A DNA stretch of 64,000 bases, taken from Malaciobacter molluscorum LMG 25693 (lineage in GTDB: Bacteria; Campylobacterota; Campylobacteria; Campylobacterales; Arcobacteraceae). The notes under the pieces were generated by a model. The model worked only from the letters and a program-made list of their open reading frames with translations. It had not been told where the DNA came from and did no database searches. This document shows, one piece after another, positions 34,489-44,785 of this stretch; position 1 is the first letter of the stretch; each line of letters starts with the position of its first letter. Made by a program: the position numbers and the translations under genes. The DNA is taken from assembly GCF_003544935.1 (NCBI RefSeq), contig NZ_CP032098.1, positions 1,364,001 to 1,428,000 of the forward strand, in the 5' to 3' direction.

Positions 34489-34908
34489 TTGCAAAAAGAG
34501 TTTGAATTAAAATTAGAAAATATTGATAAAGTTGTAAACTTTTTAAAAGATTTATTAATAGAAAAAAAAGATTGTGTAGTATTATTATGTGGAGACTTAG
34601 CAAGTGGTAAAACAACACTTGTTAAGAATTTTGTAAAAAGTTATGGAGTTGAAGATTTAGTGACATCACCTACTTTTTCTATACAAACTATTTATTCAAA
34701 TGATTTATATCATTATGATGTTTATAATAAAGGTTTGCAAGAGTTTATTTCTTTAGGTTTATTAGAAGAATTTGAGAAATCTGGACTTCACTTTGTAGAG
34801 TGGGGTGACGAAAGACTAGAAGAGTTACTTATTTCATATGGTTTTAATGTAATAACAGTAAAAATTGAAAAAAAAGATAATAAAAGGCAATATAAAATTT
34901 ATGCATAA
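34489..34908 (+). CDS. tsaE: tRNA threonylcarbamoyladenosine ATPase TsaE
   Basis: A 139-residue P-loop ATPase for t6A37 synthesis with TsaB/TsaD. Walker A LCGDLASGKTTLVKNF, the TSPTFSIQTIY loop, LYHYDVYN and HFVEWGDERLEE are all typical. Starts at TTG, six bases after the trpD stop codon with no strong Shine-Dalgarno, so translational coupling is likely. The end overlaps lptB by eight bases. Confidence 0.93.
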   Translation: MQKEFELKLENIDKVVNFLKDLLIEKKDCVVLLCGDLASGKTTLVKNFVKSYGVEDLVTSPTFSIQTIYSNDLYHYDVYNKGLQEFISLGLLEEFEKSGLHFVEWGDERLEELLISYGFNVITVKIEKKDNKRQYKIYA

Positions 34909-35623
34909 ATTAGAAATAAAAGATATAACAAAAAAAATTAAAAAAACCGAAATATTACATGGTATTTCTTTAGAAGTAAATAGTGGCGAAATTGTTGGAC
35001 TTTTAGGCCCGAATGGAGCAGGAAAAACTACTACATTTTATACTGTATGTGGATTAGTAAAACCTACAAGTGGAGATGTATATTTTGATAATATGAATAT
35101 AACAAATCTTCCTTTACATCAAAGAGCATTAAAAGGAATAGGATATTTACCACAAGAATCATCTATTTTTAAAGATTTAAGTGTTGAAGATAATCTATTT
35201 TTAGCAGCTGAAGTTATAACAAAAGATAAAGATGAGCAACATAGAAGAGTAGAAGAATTGTTAGAAATATTTAATATTGAGCCAATTAGAAAAAGAAAAG
35301 GTATTTCTTTATCTGGAGGAGAAAGAAGAAGAACAGAAATTGCAAGGGCTTTAGTTTCTAAACCAAAATTCTTATTATTAGATGAACCTTTTGCTGGTGT
35401 TGATCCAATTGCTGTAAAAGATATTCAAGAAATTATTCATCAATTAACACAAATTGGTATTGGAGTTTTAATAACTGATCATAATGTAAGAGAGACTCTT
35501 CAAATTTGTGATAGAGCATATGTAATGAAAAATGGTTCATTATTAGCTTCAGGGAAAAGTGAAGAGATTAAAAGTGATGGAAGTGTTAGACAACACTACT
35601 TAGGGGAAGATTTTAATTTTTAG
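34901..35623 (+). CDS. lptB: LPS export ABC transporter ATPase LptB
   Basis: A 240-residue ABC ATPase: Walker A GLLGPNGAGKTTTFYT, Q-loop YLPQESSIFKDLSVEDNL, signature SLSGGERRRTEIARAL, Walker B FLLLDEPFAGVDP and H-loop ITDHNVRETL. LptB powers LPS extraction with LptFG. I start at the ATG at 34901 (MHKLEIKDI), which matches homologues; an upstream in-frame ATG at 34865 would add twelve lysine-rich residues. Converges with and overlaps the RR-GGDEF gene by 11 bases. Confidence 0.95.
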   Translation: MHKLEIKDITKKIKKTEILHGISLEVNSGEIVGLLGPNGAGKTTTFYTVCGLVKPTSGDVYFDNMNITNLPLHQRALKGIGYLPQESSIFKDLSVEDNLFLAAEVITKDKDEQHRRVEELLEIFNIEPIRKRKGISLSGGERRRTEIARALVSKPKFLLLDEPFAGVDPIAVKDIQEIIHQLTQIGIGVLITDHNVRETLQICDRAYVMKNGSLLASGKSEEIKSDGSVRQHYLGEDFNF

Positions 35624-36932
35624 AAATAACTCTATTTCTTCCTTGTATTTTTGCTTCATATAAAGCATCATTTGCTTTTTGTATGAAGCTACTTTCATTA
35701 TCTTCTTTAGAAAGTGTTGTAACACCAAAACTAGCTGTTATTTTTTCTGGTATAGTTTTATCTTGAAAATTTTCAAGAGCTACTCTTATTTTTTCTGCAA
35801 CTTTTATTGCACCAGCAATATTAGTTTCAGGAAGTAGTACAATAAACTCTTCTACACCCCATCTTACAACAGTATCATGTTCTCTTACATTTTTAGATAC
35901 AATTTGAGCAATAAATTTAAGAACTTCATCTCCTATATTATGACCATATTTGTCATTAAATATTTTAAAGTTATCAATATCAAAAATAATTAAAGATAGT
36001 TCATTTTGGTATCTTTTATCTCTTCTTATCTCTTTGCCAAAAATTTCATGAAACTTTTGTCTGTTAAATAGTCCAGTTAATAAATCATGATTGGCTTGAT
36101 ATTCTAAAAGGTTTGATTTTTCTTTTAATTCTGTAATATCAGTTAGAGATACTATATAAAAATCATTTTGTTTATAGTCATCAATATTAATCGTAAAAAC
36201 TCTATCTTCACCATTTTTATTTACAATTTTTACAATTCTATCAACTTCATTTAAATTAATTAAATATTTAATCCAGTTTTTTTCAATTCCAGTTATACTT
36301 TTTAAATTAAAACAACCTTTATCTTCTTTAAAATAAGAGCTTATACATGGAGATTTCATTAAAAATTCTTCTAGTGAATTTACATCAAAAAATTCTAAAA
36401 ATTTTTTATTTACGTTTGTAATTGTTTTTGTATTGCTAACAAATACGATATTATCTTGTGCATCTAAAATTGATTTTATTTTTTTTACGCCTTCTTCAAC
36501 TCTCTCTTCTAAAGATAAATTAATCTCTTTTAATTGATTTCTTAAAAAAATAGGTTCAACTGCTTTTATCATGCTTTCTATTAATTGATATAAATCTATG
36601 GGTTTCATGGCATAAGCACTAACACCTACATCAATTGCTTGTTTTAAAAATATTGGATCATTGTGTGCACTTGTAATAACAATTGGTACTTCTTTATTAA
36701 TTCTTTTGATTTCTTTGCACATCTCTAATCCACCCATTCTAGGCATATTAATGTCTGTAACAATTAAATCAATATCTTTATTATTTAAATATGCTTCTAA
36801 ACCTTCTTTGCCATCTTTTGTAATTATAATATCTTTAACTATAGCTTTTATTGTTTTGCCTGTAAATTCTCTAACATCATCTTCATCTTCAACATATAAA
36901 ACTTTAATATTTTTAAGTATCTCTTTATTCAT
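35613..36932 (-). CDS. Response regulator with PAS-like and GGDEF domains (GVEEF)
   Basis: A 439-residue regulator. Receiver at residues about 5-125 (VLYVEDEDDVREFTG, IVTDINMPRMGG, ITSAHND, AMKPIDL), a PAS-like middle (about 150-265) and a C-terminal GGDEF domain (DLLTGLFNRQKFHEIF, FDIDNFKIFNDKYGHNIGDEVL). The active loop is RWGVEEF where active enzymes have GGEEF; the valine makes activity uncertain although the remaining residues are intact. It follows the EAL protein gene by eight bases, so synthesis and breakdown functions are co-expressed. Confidence 0.88.
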   Translation of the reverse strand: MNKEILKNIKVLYVEDEDDVREFTGKTIKAIVKDIIITKDGKEGLEAYLNNKDIDLIVTDINMPRMGGLEMCKEIKRINKEVPIVITSAHNDPIFLKQAIDVGVSAYAMKPIDLYQLIESMIKAVEPIFLRNQLKEINLSLEERVEEGVKKIKSILDAQDNIVFVSNTKTITNVNKKFLEFFDVNSLEEFLMKSPCISSYFKEDKGCFNLKSITGIEKNWIKYLINLNEVDRIVKIVNKNGEDRVFTINIDDYKQNDFYIVSLTDITELKEKSNLLEYQANHDLLTGLFNRQKFHEIFGKEIRRDKRYQNELSLIIFDIDNFKIFNDKYGHNIGDEVLKFIAQIVSKNVREHDTVVRWGVEEFIVLLPETNIAGAIKVAEKIRVALENFQDKTIPEKITASFGVTTLSKEDNESSFIQKANDALYEAKIQGRNRVISKN

Positions 36933-36940
36933 TATTAGCC

Positions 36941-38911
36941 TTAGTTAAACTTATTTATTTCAGGATTCTCTTTAGGTTCTGAAAAATAAAAACCTTGTGA
37001 ATAATCTGCTCCTAGGTTTTTTACTATTTTAAAAATTTCTTCATTTTCAACATATTCGGCAATAGTTTTTACTCCTAGGTTTTTGGCAAATTCAATTATT
37101 GTTTTAGTAATTTTATATGAATTTTTATCTTTTTCAATATTTTTCACAATTGAAGCATCAATCTTTAGATAATCTATATTCATTTTTAAAATGTGTTCAA
37201 AATTGGAATACCCAGAACCAAAATCATCAATGGCAACTTTACAACCTAAACTTTTTAAATCTTCAATAAATTGTATTAGTATATCGTAATTTTTAATACT
37301 TTCATCTTCAAGAATTTCAAATACTACTTTGTTTTTGACATTATATTGTAACAGTTTTGATTTAATATATTCTAAAAAATTTGGGTTTTCTATATCTTCA
37401 TAAGATATATTTACTGAAAACTCATAATTTAGATTACTAAATTTTTTAAAAGCCTTATCTATTACTATTTTTGTGATTTTTGTATATTGATTAGATTTTT
37501 TAGAAATATCTAAAAAGAAAAAAGGTGAGATAATTTTATCTTCATCTATCATTCTTACTAAACATTCATATTTATCTATTTGCATTGTTTTATTATTTAT
37601 TAAAGGTTGATAATAAAGTATTATATCATCATTGCTAAGAGCATTTTTTAACTTTCTTGTCCATCTCATATTATTTTCATACTCTTTTAAATTATCAAGT
37701 TTTTCATAAAAAACTAAATACTCTTTATTATCTTTTTTGGCTGCTTGTAAAGCTAAATCTGCAGTGATAAGTTTATTATTCTTATCAGAAAATGAAATAC
37801 CTGCTCTAATTCTCGTATCAATTTCATATTTATCATGATTAATAACTGTAGTATATACAGTTTCTATAATTTTTTTTATAATAGTTAAAAAATTATTTTT
37901 CCCTATATTTTCACCTGTTATACAATAAGTATCAGAATGAAATTTATATAAATGTATATTTTTATACTCTATTATGCAATTTTCAATAATTTTTGCAAGT
38001 TCAATCAAAACAATATCACCAACTCTATTTCCAAAAAAATCATTAATCTCTTTAAAAGAAGTAATATCTAGTATTGCAAGAGAGTTTATGTTTTTTTCAT
38101 TATGTTGAAGTTCATCTATTAATTTAGCTCTATTCGGTTTTTTTGTTAAACTATCAGTATAAAAAAGATTCTTTAGTTTATTTTTATATTCTAATTCTAG
38201 CGTAATATCTTCTAAAAATATTAGATAATTTTTATTCTCTTTTAAATAATTTCCTTGTATTTTATATATCTTTTCTTTGTTTTCAAAAGTTTTTATAATT
38301 ACTTTTAATTCATTATTAGATGTTAATAGATTTATCCAATTTTCATTTTTATCTTCAAATAAATAACCTTCTCTTTTTTCAAATATACTAATTACATTTT
38401 GATATTTATTATTTAATTGTTCAATATTCTTTATATTTAATGTTTTTAAAAAGTTTTTATTTGCAAATAAAAACTTTTCACTATCTGTTAAAAAAATTGG
38501 AGTTGCAATATTATTTAAGATAATTGAAGAGAATTCTTTTTGTTTTAATATCTCTTTTTCTCTTTCTCTTATTTTTACATAATGATTAATTTTAAAAATA
38601 AGCTTGTTTAAATATATTGGTTTGTAGATAAAATCAAAAACATCAATATTATAAGCGATATCTAAATTATTTTTATTCTCAATTATAAAAATAACATCAA
38701 TATCACAATCAAGACATTTTTTTGTAATTTCTAAAGAGTCTTTTACATTTATATCAATTATGAGAAGATTTAAAGAAAATGTTTTTTTTAATATTTCTTC
38801 TTTTGATATTGATAAATGTAAATTTACATTTATCAACTCATTTCTTGTCTTAACAATTAGTTTTTTATTATTAATTAATTCTTTATCTGCAATTAAAACA
38901 TCGAAATGCAT
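36941..38911 (-). CDS. Receiver-like, PAS, degenerate GGDEF and EAL protein, c-di-GMP phosphodiesterase
   Basis: A 656-residue protein. N-terminal receiver-like domain (LLIIDINVKDSLE, FIYKPIYL), PAS (about 120-235), a GGDEF domain with lost signature (FHSDTYCI) and an EAL domain from about 410. The catalytic set seems complete: EAL as ECL, FSVNISYED (Asn), VVFEILED (Glu), KVAIDDFGSGYSNFEH (Asp pair), YLKIDASIV (Lys), TIAEYVEN (Glu) and DYSQGFYFSEP (Gln). I infer active c-di-GMP hydrolysis, with the GGDEF domain regulatory. Operon with the RR-GGDEF gene. Confidence 0.87.
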   Translation of the reverse strand: MHFDVLIADKELINNKKLIVKTRNELINVNLHLSISKEEILKKTFSLNLLIIDINVKDSLEITKKCLDCDIDVIFIIENKNNLDIAYNIDVFDFIYKPIYLNKLIFKINHYVKIREREKEILKQKEFSSIILNNIATPIFLTDSEKFLFANKNFLKTLNIKNIEQLNNKYQNVISIFEKREGYLFEDKNENWINLLTSNNELKVIIKTFENKEKIYKIQGNYLKENKNYLIFLEDITLELEYKNKLKNLFYTDSLTKKPNRAKLIDELQHNEKNINSLAILDITSFKEINDFFGNRVGDIVLIELAKIIENCIIEYKNIHLYKFHSDTYCITGENIGKNNFLTIIKKIIETVYTTVINHDKYEIDTRIRAGISFSDKNNKLITADLALQAAKKDNKEYLVFYEKLDNLKEYENNMRWTRKLKNALSNDDIILYYQPLINNKTMQIDKYECLVRMIDEDKIISPFFFLDISKKSNQYTKITKIVIDKAFKKFSNLNYEFSVNISYEDIENPNFLEYIKSKLLQYNVKNKVVFEILEDESIKNYDILIQFIEDLKSLGCKVAIDDFGSGYSNFEHILKMNIDYLKIDASIVKNIEKDKNSYKITKTIIEFAKNLGVKTIAEYVENEEIFKIVKNLGADYSQGFYFSEPKENPEINKFN

Positions 38912-39005
38912 AAAATTCCTTCTTTTTTAATTATTTTATTATAATAAAAAATAATTAAAATAAGGTAATTGTTTATATTGAAGGGTTTTTTGTAACTAAT
39001 ATTTA

Positions 39006-39731
39006 TTATTTTTTAAATATTTTTAATGCATTTTCTAAATCTTTTTCTGTATCAATACCAAAAGATTTTGATTCAACTTTTACCATTGCAATGTTATAAC
39101 CATTGTCAATTGCTCTTAATTGTTCAAGTTTTTCAATATTTTCAAGTTTTGATTGTTTTAATGAACAAAATTTATTCAAACTTTTTTTTGTAAAACCATA
39201 AATACCTAAATGTCCACAATATTGAGCATCTTCATAATAGTCTCTATTGTATGGAACTTTTGCCCTTGAAAAATATATTGCATTTGAATTTTCATCTAAT
39301 ACTACTTTTACATGATTTGGATCATCTGCAAGATTTGAATTAATTTGTTTATAACAACTTACAATCATAGTATTTTCATTATTTTTTATTACTTCTTGTA
39401 CTCTATTTATTACAGCTTTTACAACTTCTGGTTCTATAAATGGCTCATCAGCTTGTACATTAATAATAATTTCATTGTCATTTAAATCTAATTTATTTAC
39501 AGCTTCATTAATTCTATCTGTACCACTTTGATGTTTGTTTGATGTTAATACAGCTTCAAAGTTATGTGATTTTGCTAAATCTAATACTTCTAAAGAATCA
39601 GTTGCAATCACAACTTTATCTAAACTACTAACTTGAGTAGCTGTTTTAATTACCATAGGTAAACCTAATATATCTGCTAATATTTTATTTTCAAATCTAC
39701 TTGAATTTAATCTTGCTGGTATTATTATCAT
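39006..39731 (-). CDS. kdsB: 3-deoxy-manno-octulosonate cytidylyltransferase
   Basis: A 241-residue enzyme that activates KDO with CTP for LPS inner core. Signature IIPARLNSSRFENKILADI, then KVVIATDSLEV, IINVQADEPFIEPEVV and CGHLGIYGFTKKSLNKF. Eleven bases downstream of a PAS kinase gene, probably cotranscribed. lptB, lgt and kdsB show that envelope genes are scattered through the window. Confidence 0.95.
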   Translation of the reverse strand: MIIIPARLNSSRFENKILADILGLPMVIKTATQVSSLDKVVIATDSLEVLDLAKSHNFEAVLTSNKHQSGTDRINEAVNKLDLNDNEIIINVQADEPFIEPEVVKAVINRVQEVIKNNENTMIVSCYKQINSNLADDPNHVKVVLDENSNAIYFSRAKVPYNRDYYEDAQYCGHLGIYGFTKKSLNKFCSLKQSKLENIEKLEQLRAIDNGYNIAMVKVESKSFGIDTEKDLENALKIFKK

Positions 39732-39742
39732 TTTTTTCCTTT

Positions 39743-41212
39743 TTATATTGGTAAAGCTATATTAAAAGTAGCTCCACTATTATGATTCGATACAGTTATT
39801 GTTCCCATTAAGTGCATCTCTATTATTATTTTACATGTATATAATCCTAAACCAACTCCATGTTGAAAAGGTTTTGTTGAAAAATAAGGTTCAAATATTT
39901 TATTAATTATATCTTCTTTTATTCCTCCAGCATTATCACTTATTTCAAAGAATACTGTATTATTAGAATAATAACATTTAAGTTTTATAACTGGGTTTTT
40001 TATATTATTTTTAATAATTGCTTCTTTTGCATTTATTAATATATTTACTAAAATTGTTGTTATCTCATTTTCGTATGATTTAAAAGTTGGTATATCCATG
40101 ATTTCTTTTATGAAATTAATATCTTTTGTCTCTTCATCTTTTGTTATTATATCAATAGCTTTTAAAATGATATCTTTTGCAATAATATCATCTTTCTCAC
40201 TTTTTATTTTTACAAAACTTTGAAATTCTTCTATTGTATTTGAAAGTTTTTGTGCATCATCTTTAATTTGTCTTAAAATTTCTATAGTATCTTCAGTATT
40301 TTGTTCTTCTCCTAAAGATAAATCAAGTTCAAGTTTTTGTGCTCTAATTGATATAATATTAAGAGGTTGACGCCATTCATGAGACAACATTTGTAAAGTC
40401 TCAGTCATAACAGCAAGTTTTGATTGTTGTAATAAAATATTGTCTTTTTGTATTACCTCTTTTTGTAAGTTTTTTGTTTCTACATTTAAGTTGATTTCAT
40501 TTGTGATATCAAAGATCAGTGATGTATATCCTGTAATATCTCCATATTTATTAAACGTAGGTTTTGTTTTTATATCTATCCAAAAAAAAGTACCATTTTT
40601 TCTTTTTGCTTTTATTTTACCTTTCCATTCTTTTGATTCTAAAGTATAAACTAATATTTCATCAAATATATCTTCATCTTTTTGTGAAGCTTTTATTATA
40701 GAATGGCTCTTGTTTATTAATTCATCTTGTTCATAACCACTTAATAAACTAAAAGCAGAACTTATTTCAGTAATTATTCCTGCTGTATTTACATGCATTG
40801 AAGCAACGTAATTATCTAAAATTTCATCATCTGAAATCTCTTTTGTAATATCTTTTGTATTAATAACAAAGAACTTTTTGTTTAACATTGTAGATAAAGT
40901 AATCTTTAAATAGACTTTTTGTTTGTCTTTTCTTATACAAACAATATTTATATCAGAGTCATATCTATTTGTAAGATTTTTTTTCATTAGCTCAACGAAA
41001 GGTTTTTTATAATCATTTTTTATTAAAGAAATGAAGCTTTTATTCGTTAACTCCTCTTTTGTGTATCCTAAAATAGGAATAAAAGCATTATTAAAGTAGA
41101 TAAACTTGCCTGTTAAATCAATAATTCCTATTCCATCCCATGAATTATTAATTATCTCTTTAAGTTCATCATTATTACGTTTTAACTTTATAATATCGAG
41201 TTCTTCTGACAT
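39743..41212 (-). CDS. Soluble double-PAS histidine kinase
   Basis: A 489-residue kinase without membrane segments. PAS 1 (about 10-125, GIGIIDLTGKFIYFNNAFI), PAS 2 (about 135-250, GIITEISSAFSLLSGYEQDEL), phosphoacceptor TLQMLSHEWRQPLNIIS, N box ILINAKEAI, G1 ISDNAGGIKE and G2 GVGLGLYTCK. Its H-box is SHEWRQPL, unlike the AHQWRQPL of the other three kinases here. Response-regulator partner not adjacent. AAGG(T) precedes the start. Confidence 0.9.
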   Translation of the reverse strand: MSEELDIIKLKRNNDELKEIINNSWDGIGIIDLTGKFIYFNNAFIPILGYTKEELTNKSFISLIKNDYKKPFVELMKKNLTNRYDSDINIVCIRKDKQKVYLKITLSTMLNKKFFVINTKDITKEISDDEILDNYVASMHVNTAGIITEISSAFSLLSGYEQDELINKSHSIIKASQKDEDIFDEILVYTLESKEWKGKIKAKRKNGTFFWIDIKTKPTFNKYGDITGYTSLIFDITNEINLNVETKNLQKEVIQKDNILLQQSKLAVMTETLQMLSHEWRQPLNIISIRAQKLELDLSLGEEQNTEDTIEILRQIKDDAQKLSNTIEEFQSFVKIKSEKDDIIAKDIILKAIDIITKDEETKDINFIKEIMDIPTFKSYENEITTILVNILINAKEAIIKNNIKNPVIKLKCYYSNNTVFFEISDNAGGIKEDIINKIFEPYFSTKPFQHGVGLGLYTCKIIIEMHLMGTITVSNHNSGATFNIALPI

Positions 41213-41277
41213 ATAAAACCTTATTTTTAGTATTGATATTATATTATAAAAACTTTAAAAATTTATAAGTAGGTAAT

Positions 41278-43959
41278 ATGAAAAAAACAATAACAGTTAT
41301 TGATACATTTGGATTTTTATTTAGAAGTTATTATGCTCTTCCTCCATTAAAATCAAAAAGCGGATTCCCTACAGGTTTATTAACGGGATTTATGAATTTT
41401 ATTGCAAATATAGGAAAAGATTTTCAAACTGATTATTTAGTTTTTGCACTTGATTCAAAAGGGGATACTTTTAGAAATGAAATATATGAACAATATAAAG
41501 CTCATAGACCAGATGTCCCTGAAGATTTATTAAAACAACTTCCAGTTGCAATTGAATGGATTGAAAAAATGGGATTTCAAACTGCATCAAAAGTAGGATT
41601 TGAAGCAGATGATATTATAGCTTCAATTGCTTACGATGCAAAACAAAAAGATTTAGAAGTAAGAATAGTAAGTCATGATAAAGATCTTTATCAATTAATA
41701 GACGATGATACTGTATATCTTTTTGATCCAATAAAAAAAGTCGTTGTAAATGAAGATAAATGTTTTAGTAAGTATGGAGTTATGCCAAAACAATTTACTG
41801 ATTATCAAGCATTATTAGGGGATAGTGCAGATAACGTACCAGGCGTAAAAGGAGTTGGTGCAAAAACAGCTGAAGCTTTGATTAAAGAGTATGGTACACT
41901 TGAAAATATTTATGAAAATATTGAAAATATTGAAAAAGCAAGATGGAAGAATCTTTTAGACGCAAATAAAGATATGGCTTTTATTTCAAAAGAATTAGTT
42001 ACTTTAAAAATAGATTGTCATGCAATCGATGATGTAGAAACATTTGTTTTACCAAAAGAAAATCCCATTTTAAAAATTGCTGATATTTTAAGTGAATATG
42101 ATTTGAATAGAATAATTGACAGAGTAAATAAAGACGGTTTAAATTATAAAACAAAAATTCCTAAGAAAAAAGAGAAATTAGTTTATGATTCAATTTTATT
42201 GGATACAAAAGAAAAATTGTTTGAAGTTTTAGATTCTATAAAAGATGATTCAATTGTAGCTTTTGATACAGAAACAACAGATTTAGATACAAATAGAGCT
42301 AGTATTGTTGGTTTTTCTTTCTGCTTTGAAGAAAATAAAGGATACTATGTTCCAATAGCACATAATTATTTAGGAGTTTCAAATCAAGTTAGTTTAGAAG
42401 ATAGTAAAAAAGCTTTAGAAAAATTAAATGGTTATAAGCTTGTAGCACAAAACTTTAAATATGATTATGAAATTATTAGAAATAATTTTGATTTAGAGAT
42501 GAATCTTTTTGCAGATACTATGATTATGTCATGGCTTTTAAATCCAGGTTCTAAAGTTGGTCTAGATAGCAAAGCAAAAGAACTTTTTGATCATGATATG
42601 ATATCTTTTAAAGATATATTAAAAAAAGGTGAAAACTTTTCAAATGTACAAATTCAACAAGCTTGTGAATATGCTTGTGAAGATGCTCTTATTACCTTTA
42701 AATTATATAATAACTTATTAGATAAATTTAAAACAACAAATACATATTATTTATTTGAACTTGGACAATCTTTAGAGTTTGAGTTTACTAAAGTATTAGC
42801 ATATATGCAACAAAATGGTATAAAATTAGATATTTCTGTATTAGAAGAATTAAAGCAAAAAAATACAAAACATATACAAGAATTAACTGTTGAAATTTAT
42901 GAGTTAGCTCAATGTGAATTTAATATAAATTCACCTAAACAATTGGGTGAAATTTTATTTGAAAAGATGGGTTTAAAAGCTTCTAAAAAGACAAAAAGTG
43001 GTTATAGTACAAATGAAATGGTGTTAAATAAGCTATATAATGAGCATAAAATAATTCCTTTACTATTAAACTATAGAGAAGCATACAAACTACAATCTAC
43101 TTATATTGAGCCACTTTTAGAACTTGCTAAAAAAAGTGAATTAAATAGAATTTATACTTCTTTTTTACAAACAGGAACAGCAACAGGTAGATTAAGTAGC
43201 AAAAATCCAAACTTACAAAATATTCCGGTAAAAAGTGAAGCTGGCTCATTAATTAGAAGTGCATTTATTCCAAAAGATGGATACTCTTTAGTTGGTATAG
43301 ATTATTCTCAAATTGAACTTAGATTACTAGCTCATTTTAGTAAAGATGAAGCTTTAGTTGAAGCTTTTAGAAATGGTCTTGATATTCATAAACAAACTGC
43401 TATTAAGATATTTGGTGAAGAAGAAGCAAGTAAAAATAGAGCAATCGCAAAATCTATTAATTTTGGATTAATATATGGAATGGGAAGTAGAAAATTAGCT
43501 GATACATTAGGTATCCAACCTAAAGAAGCAAAAACTTACATTGAATCATATTTTAAAGCATTTAAAAGTGTAAAAGACTACTTAAAAAGTATTGAAGATT
43601 CTATTTTGGAAGAAGGTTTTGTAGAAACATTATTAAAAAGAAAAAGAATTTTTGATTTTGAAAGTGCAAATGGTATGCAAAAAGCAGCATTTTTGAGAGA
43701 AGGTGTAAATACTAAGTTTCAAGGTAGTGCAGCTGATTTAATAAAGTTATCTATGTTGAAAATTTGGAAAAAATATAAAACAAATAAAGATATAAAAATG
43801 CTATTACAAATCCATGATGAACTTATCTTTGAAATTAAAAATGAAAAAATAGAAGAAATTTCAAATGATTTAGTGAATATCATGGAGAATATTGTTGAAC
43901 TTAATGTTCCTTTGAAAGTGTCAAAAAACACTGGAAAAAGCTGGCAAGAATTAAAATAA
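41278..43959 (+). CDS. polA: DNA polymerase I
   Basis: An 893-residue three-domain polymerase. The 5' nuclease domain covers about 1-290 (YYALPPLKSKSGFPTG, DYQALLGDSADNVPGVKGVG). The 3'-5' exonuclease (about 305-490) appears active: VAFDTETTDL (Asp, Glu), NFKYDYEI (ExoII Asp) and YACEDALITF (ExoIII Tyr, Asp). The polymerase domain has RLSSKNPNLQNIP, VGIDYSQIELRLLAHFS (motif A), KSINFGLIYGM (motif B) and LQIHDELIFEI (motif C). AGGTAAT precedes the ATG. Confidence 0.96.
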   Translation: MKKTITVIDTFGFLFRSYYALPPLKSKSGFPTGLLTGFMNFIANIGKDFQTDYLVFALDSKGDTFRNEIYEQYKAHRPDVPEDLLKQLPVAIEWIEKMGFQTASKVGFEADDIIASIAYDAKQKDLEVRIVSHDKDLYQLIDDDTVYLFDPIKKVVVNEDKCFSKYGVMPKQFTDYQALLGDSADNVPGVKGVGAKTAEALIKEYGTLENIYENIENIEKARWKNLLDANKDMAFISKELVTLKIDCHAIDDVETFVLPKENPILKIADILSEYDLNRIIDRVNKDGLNYKTKIPKKKEKLVYDSILLDTKEKLFEVLDSIKDDSIVAFDTETTDLDTNRASIVGFSFCFEENKGYYVPIAHNYLGVSNQVSLEDSKKALEKLNGYKLVAQNFKYDYEIIRNNFDLEMNLFADTMIMSWLLNPGSKVGLDSKAKELFDHDMISFKDILKKGENFSNVQIQQACEYACEDALITFKLYNNLLDKFKTTNTYYLFELGQSLEFEFTKVLAYMQQNGIKLDISVLEELKQKNTKHIQELTVEIYELAQCEFNINSPKQLGEILFEKMGLKASKKTKSGYSTNEMVLNKLYNEHKIIPLLLNYREAYKLQSTYIEPLLELAKKSELNRIYTSFLQTGTATGRLSSKNPNLQNIPVKSEAGSLIRSAFIPKDGYSLVGIDYSQIELRLLAHFSKDEALVEAFRNGLDIHKQTAIKIFGEEEASKNRAIAKSINFGLIYGMGSRKLADTLGIQPKEAKTYIESYFKAFKSVKDYLKSIEDSILEEGFVETLLKRKRIFDFESANGMQKAAFLREGVNTKFQGSAADLIKLSMLKIWKKYKTNKDIKMLLQIHDELIFEIKNEKIEEISNDLVNIMENIVELNVPLKVSKNTGKSWQELK

Positions 43960-44002
43960 ATTTAAAAAATGTATAATTTTCTTATTTATAAATAATTTTT
44001 CT

Positions 44003-44031
44003 TTGACAAAGTATAGTTTTTCTGCTATTAT
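44003..44031 (+). promoter_or_regulatory. Sigma-70 promoter for response regulator gene
   Basis: TTGACA (44003-44008), seventeen-base spacer and TATTAT (44026-44031), an almost perfect housekeeping promoter about 35 bases before the ATG at 44066. Confidence 0.7.
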
Positions 44032-44065
44032 TTTGTTATAAAAATTAATATCAAAAGAGAAGAAG

Positions 44066-44767
44066 ATGTTAAAAACAGAAAAAAACATAAGAAAATTGTA
44101 CAATGCAAAGTTATTAGTTATTAGTAGTGATGAAAATGTAAAGAACACTATTGAGAATGAGTTCGATGACTATTTTAAAGAATTGAAGCTAAGTAGAGGT
44201 GGACAAGAAGCTATAGATTTAGCATGTTCAAACAATTTTGATTTAGTTGTTATTGATACTCAAGTTGATGATTATTCATTTAATTCTCTATGTGTAGAAA
44301 TATCAAATAAAGCTTCTTCTTTACCTAAAATCATCATTTCAAATAATGAAAATAATGAAGACATTGTTACGGCTATAAATAATAGTGCATATACATTTAT
44401 GTCAAAACCTTTAAGAGTTAAAGATATTAAACTAGCAATTATTATGTGTTTAAATCAAACTAAAAGAGGTGACAAAGTTGAATTCCAAAATGGAATTTAT
44501 TTTGATGAATATAGAGATCAGTTCTTTAAGCCAGGTGGAGTATTAATTGATTTTACTAGATTAGAAAAATCTTTTCTAAAACTTCTTATCCACAAAAGAG
44601 GTGAAATAATTGATTATGATACTATTAAAGATGTAGTATGGAAAGGTAAGAATATGTCTATTTATACAATGAGAAATATTGTGAATAAAATTAGACAAAA
44701 AACTTACTATGAAATTATTAGAAATCATTCTAATAAAGGTTATGTTATTGAAGAACCTCAAAAATAA
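44066..44767 (+). CDS. OmpR-type response regulator, atypical receiver
   Basis: A 233-residue regulator. In the receiver the acidic pocket is SSDEN instead of the usual consecutive acidic pair, the phosphoacceptor is probably the Asp in LVVIDTQVDD, the switch serine is in IIISNNEN and the lysine in FMSKPL. The winged-helix part (about 135-233) ends RNIVNKIRQKTYYEI and NKGYVIEE. Own strong promoter; no kinase beside it, so orphan. GAGAAGAAG precedes the ATG. Confidence 0.85.
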   Translation: MLKTEKNIRKLYNAKLLVISSDENVKNTIENEFDDYFKELKLSRGGQEAIDLACSNNFDLVVIDTQVDDYSFNSLCVEISNKASSLPKIIISNNENNEDIVTAINNSAYTFMSKPLRVKDIKLAIIMCLNQTKRGDKVEFQNGIYFDEYRDQFFKPGGVLIDFTRLEKSFLKLLIHKRGEIIDYDTIKDVVWKGKNMSIYTMRNIVNKIRQKTYYEIIRNHSNKGYVIEEPQK

Positions 44768-44785
44768 TTTAGGTTAAGTAATGAT

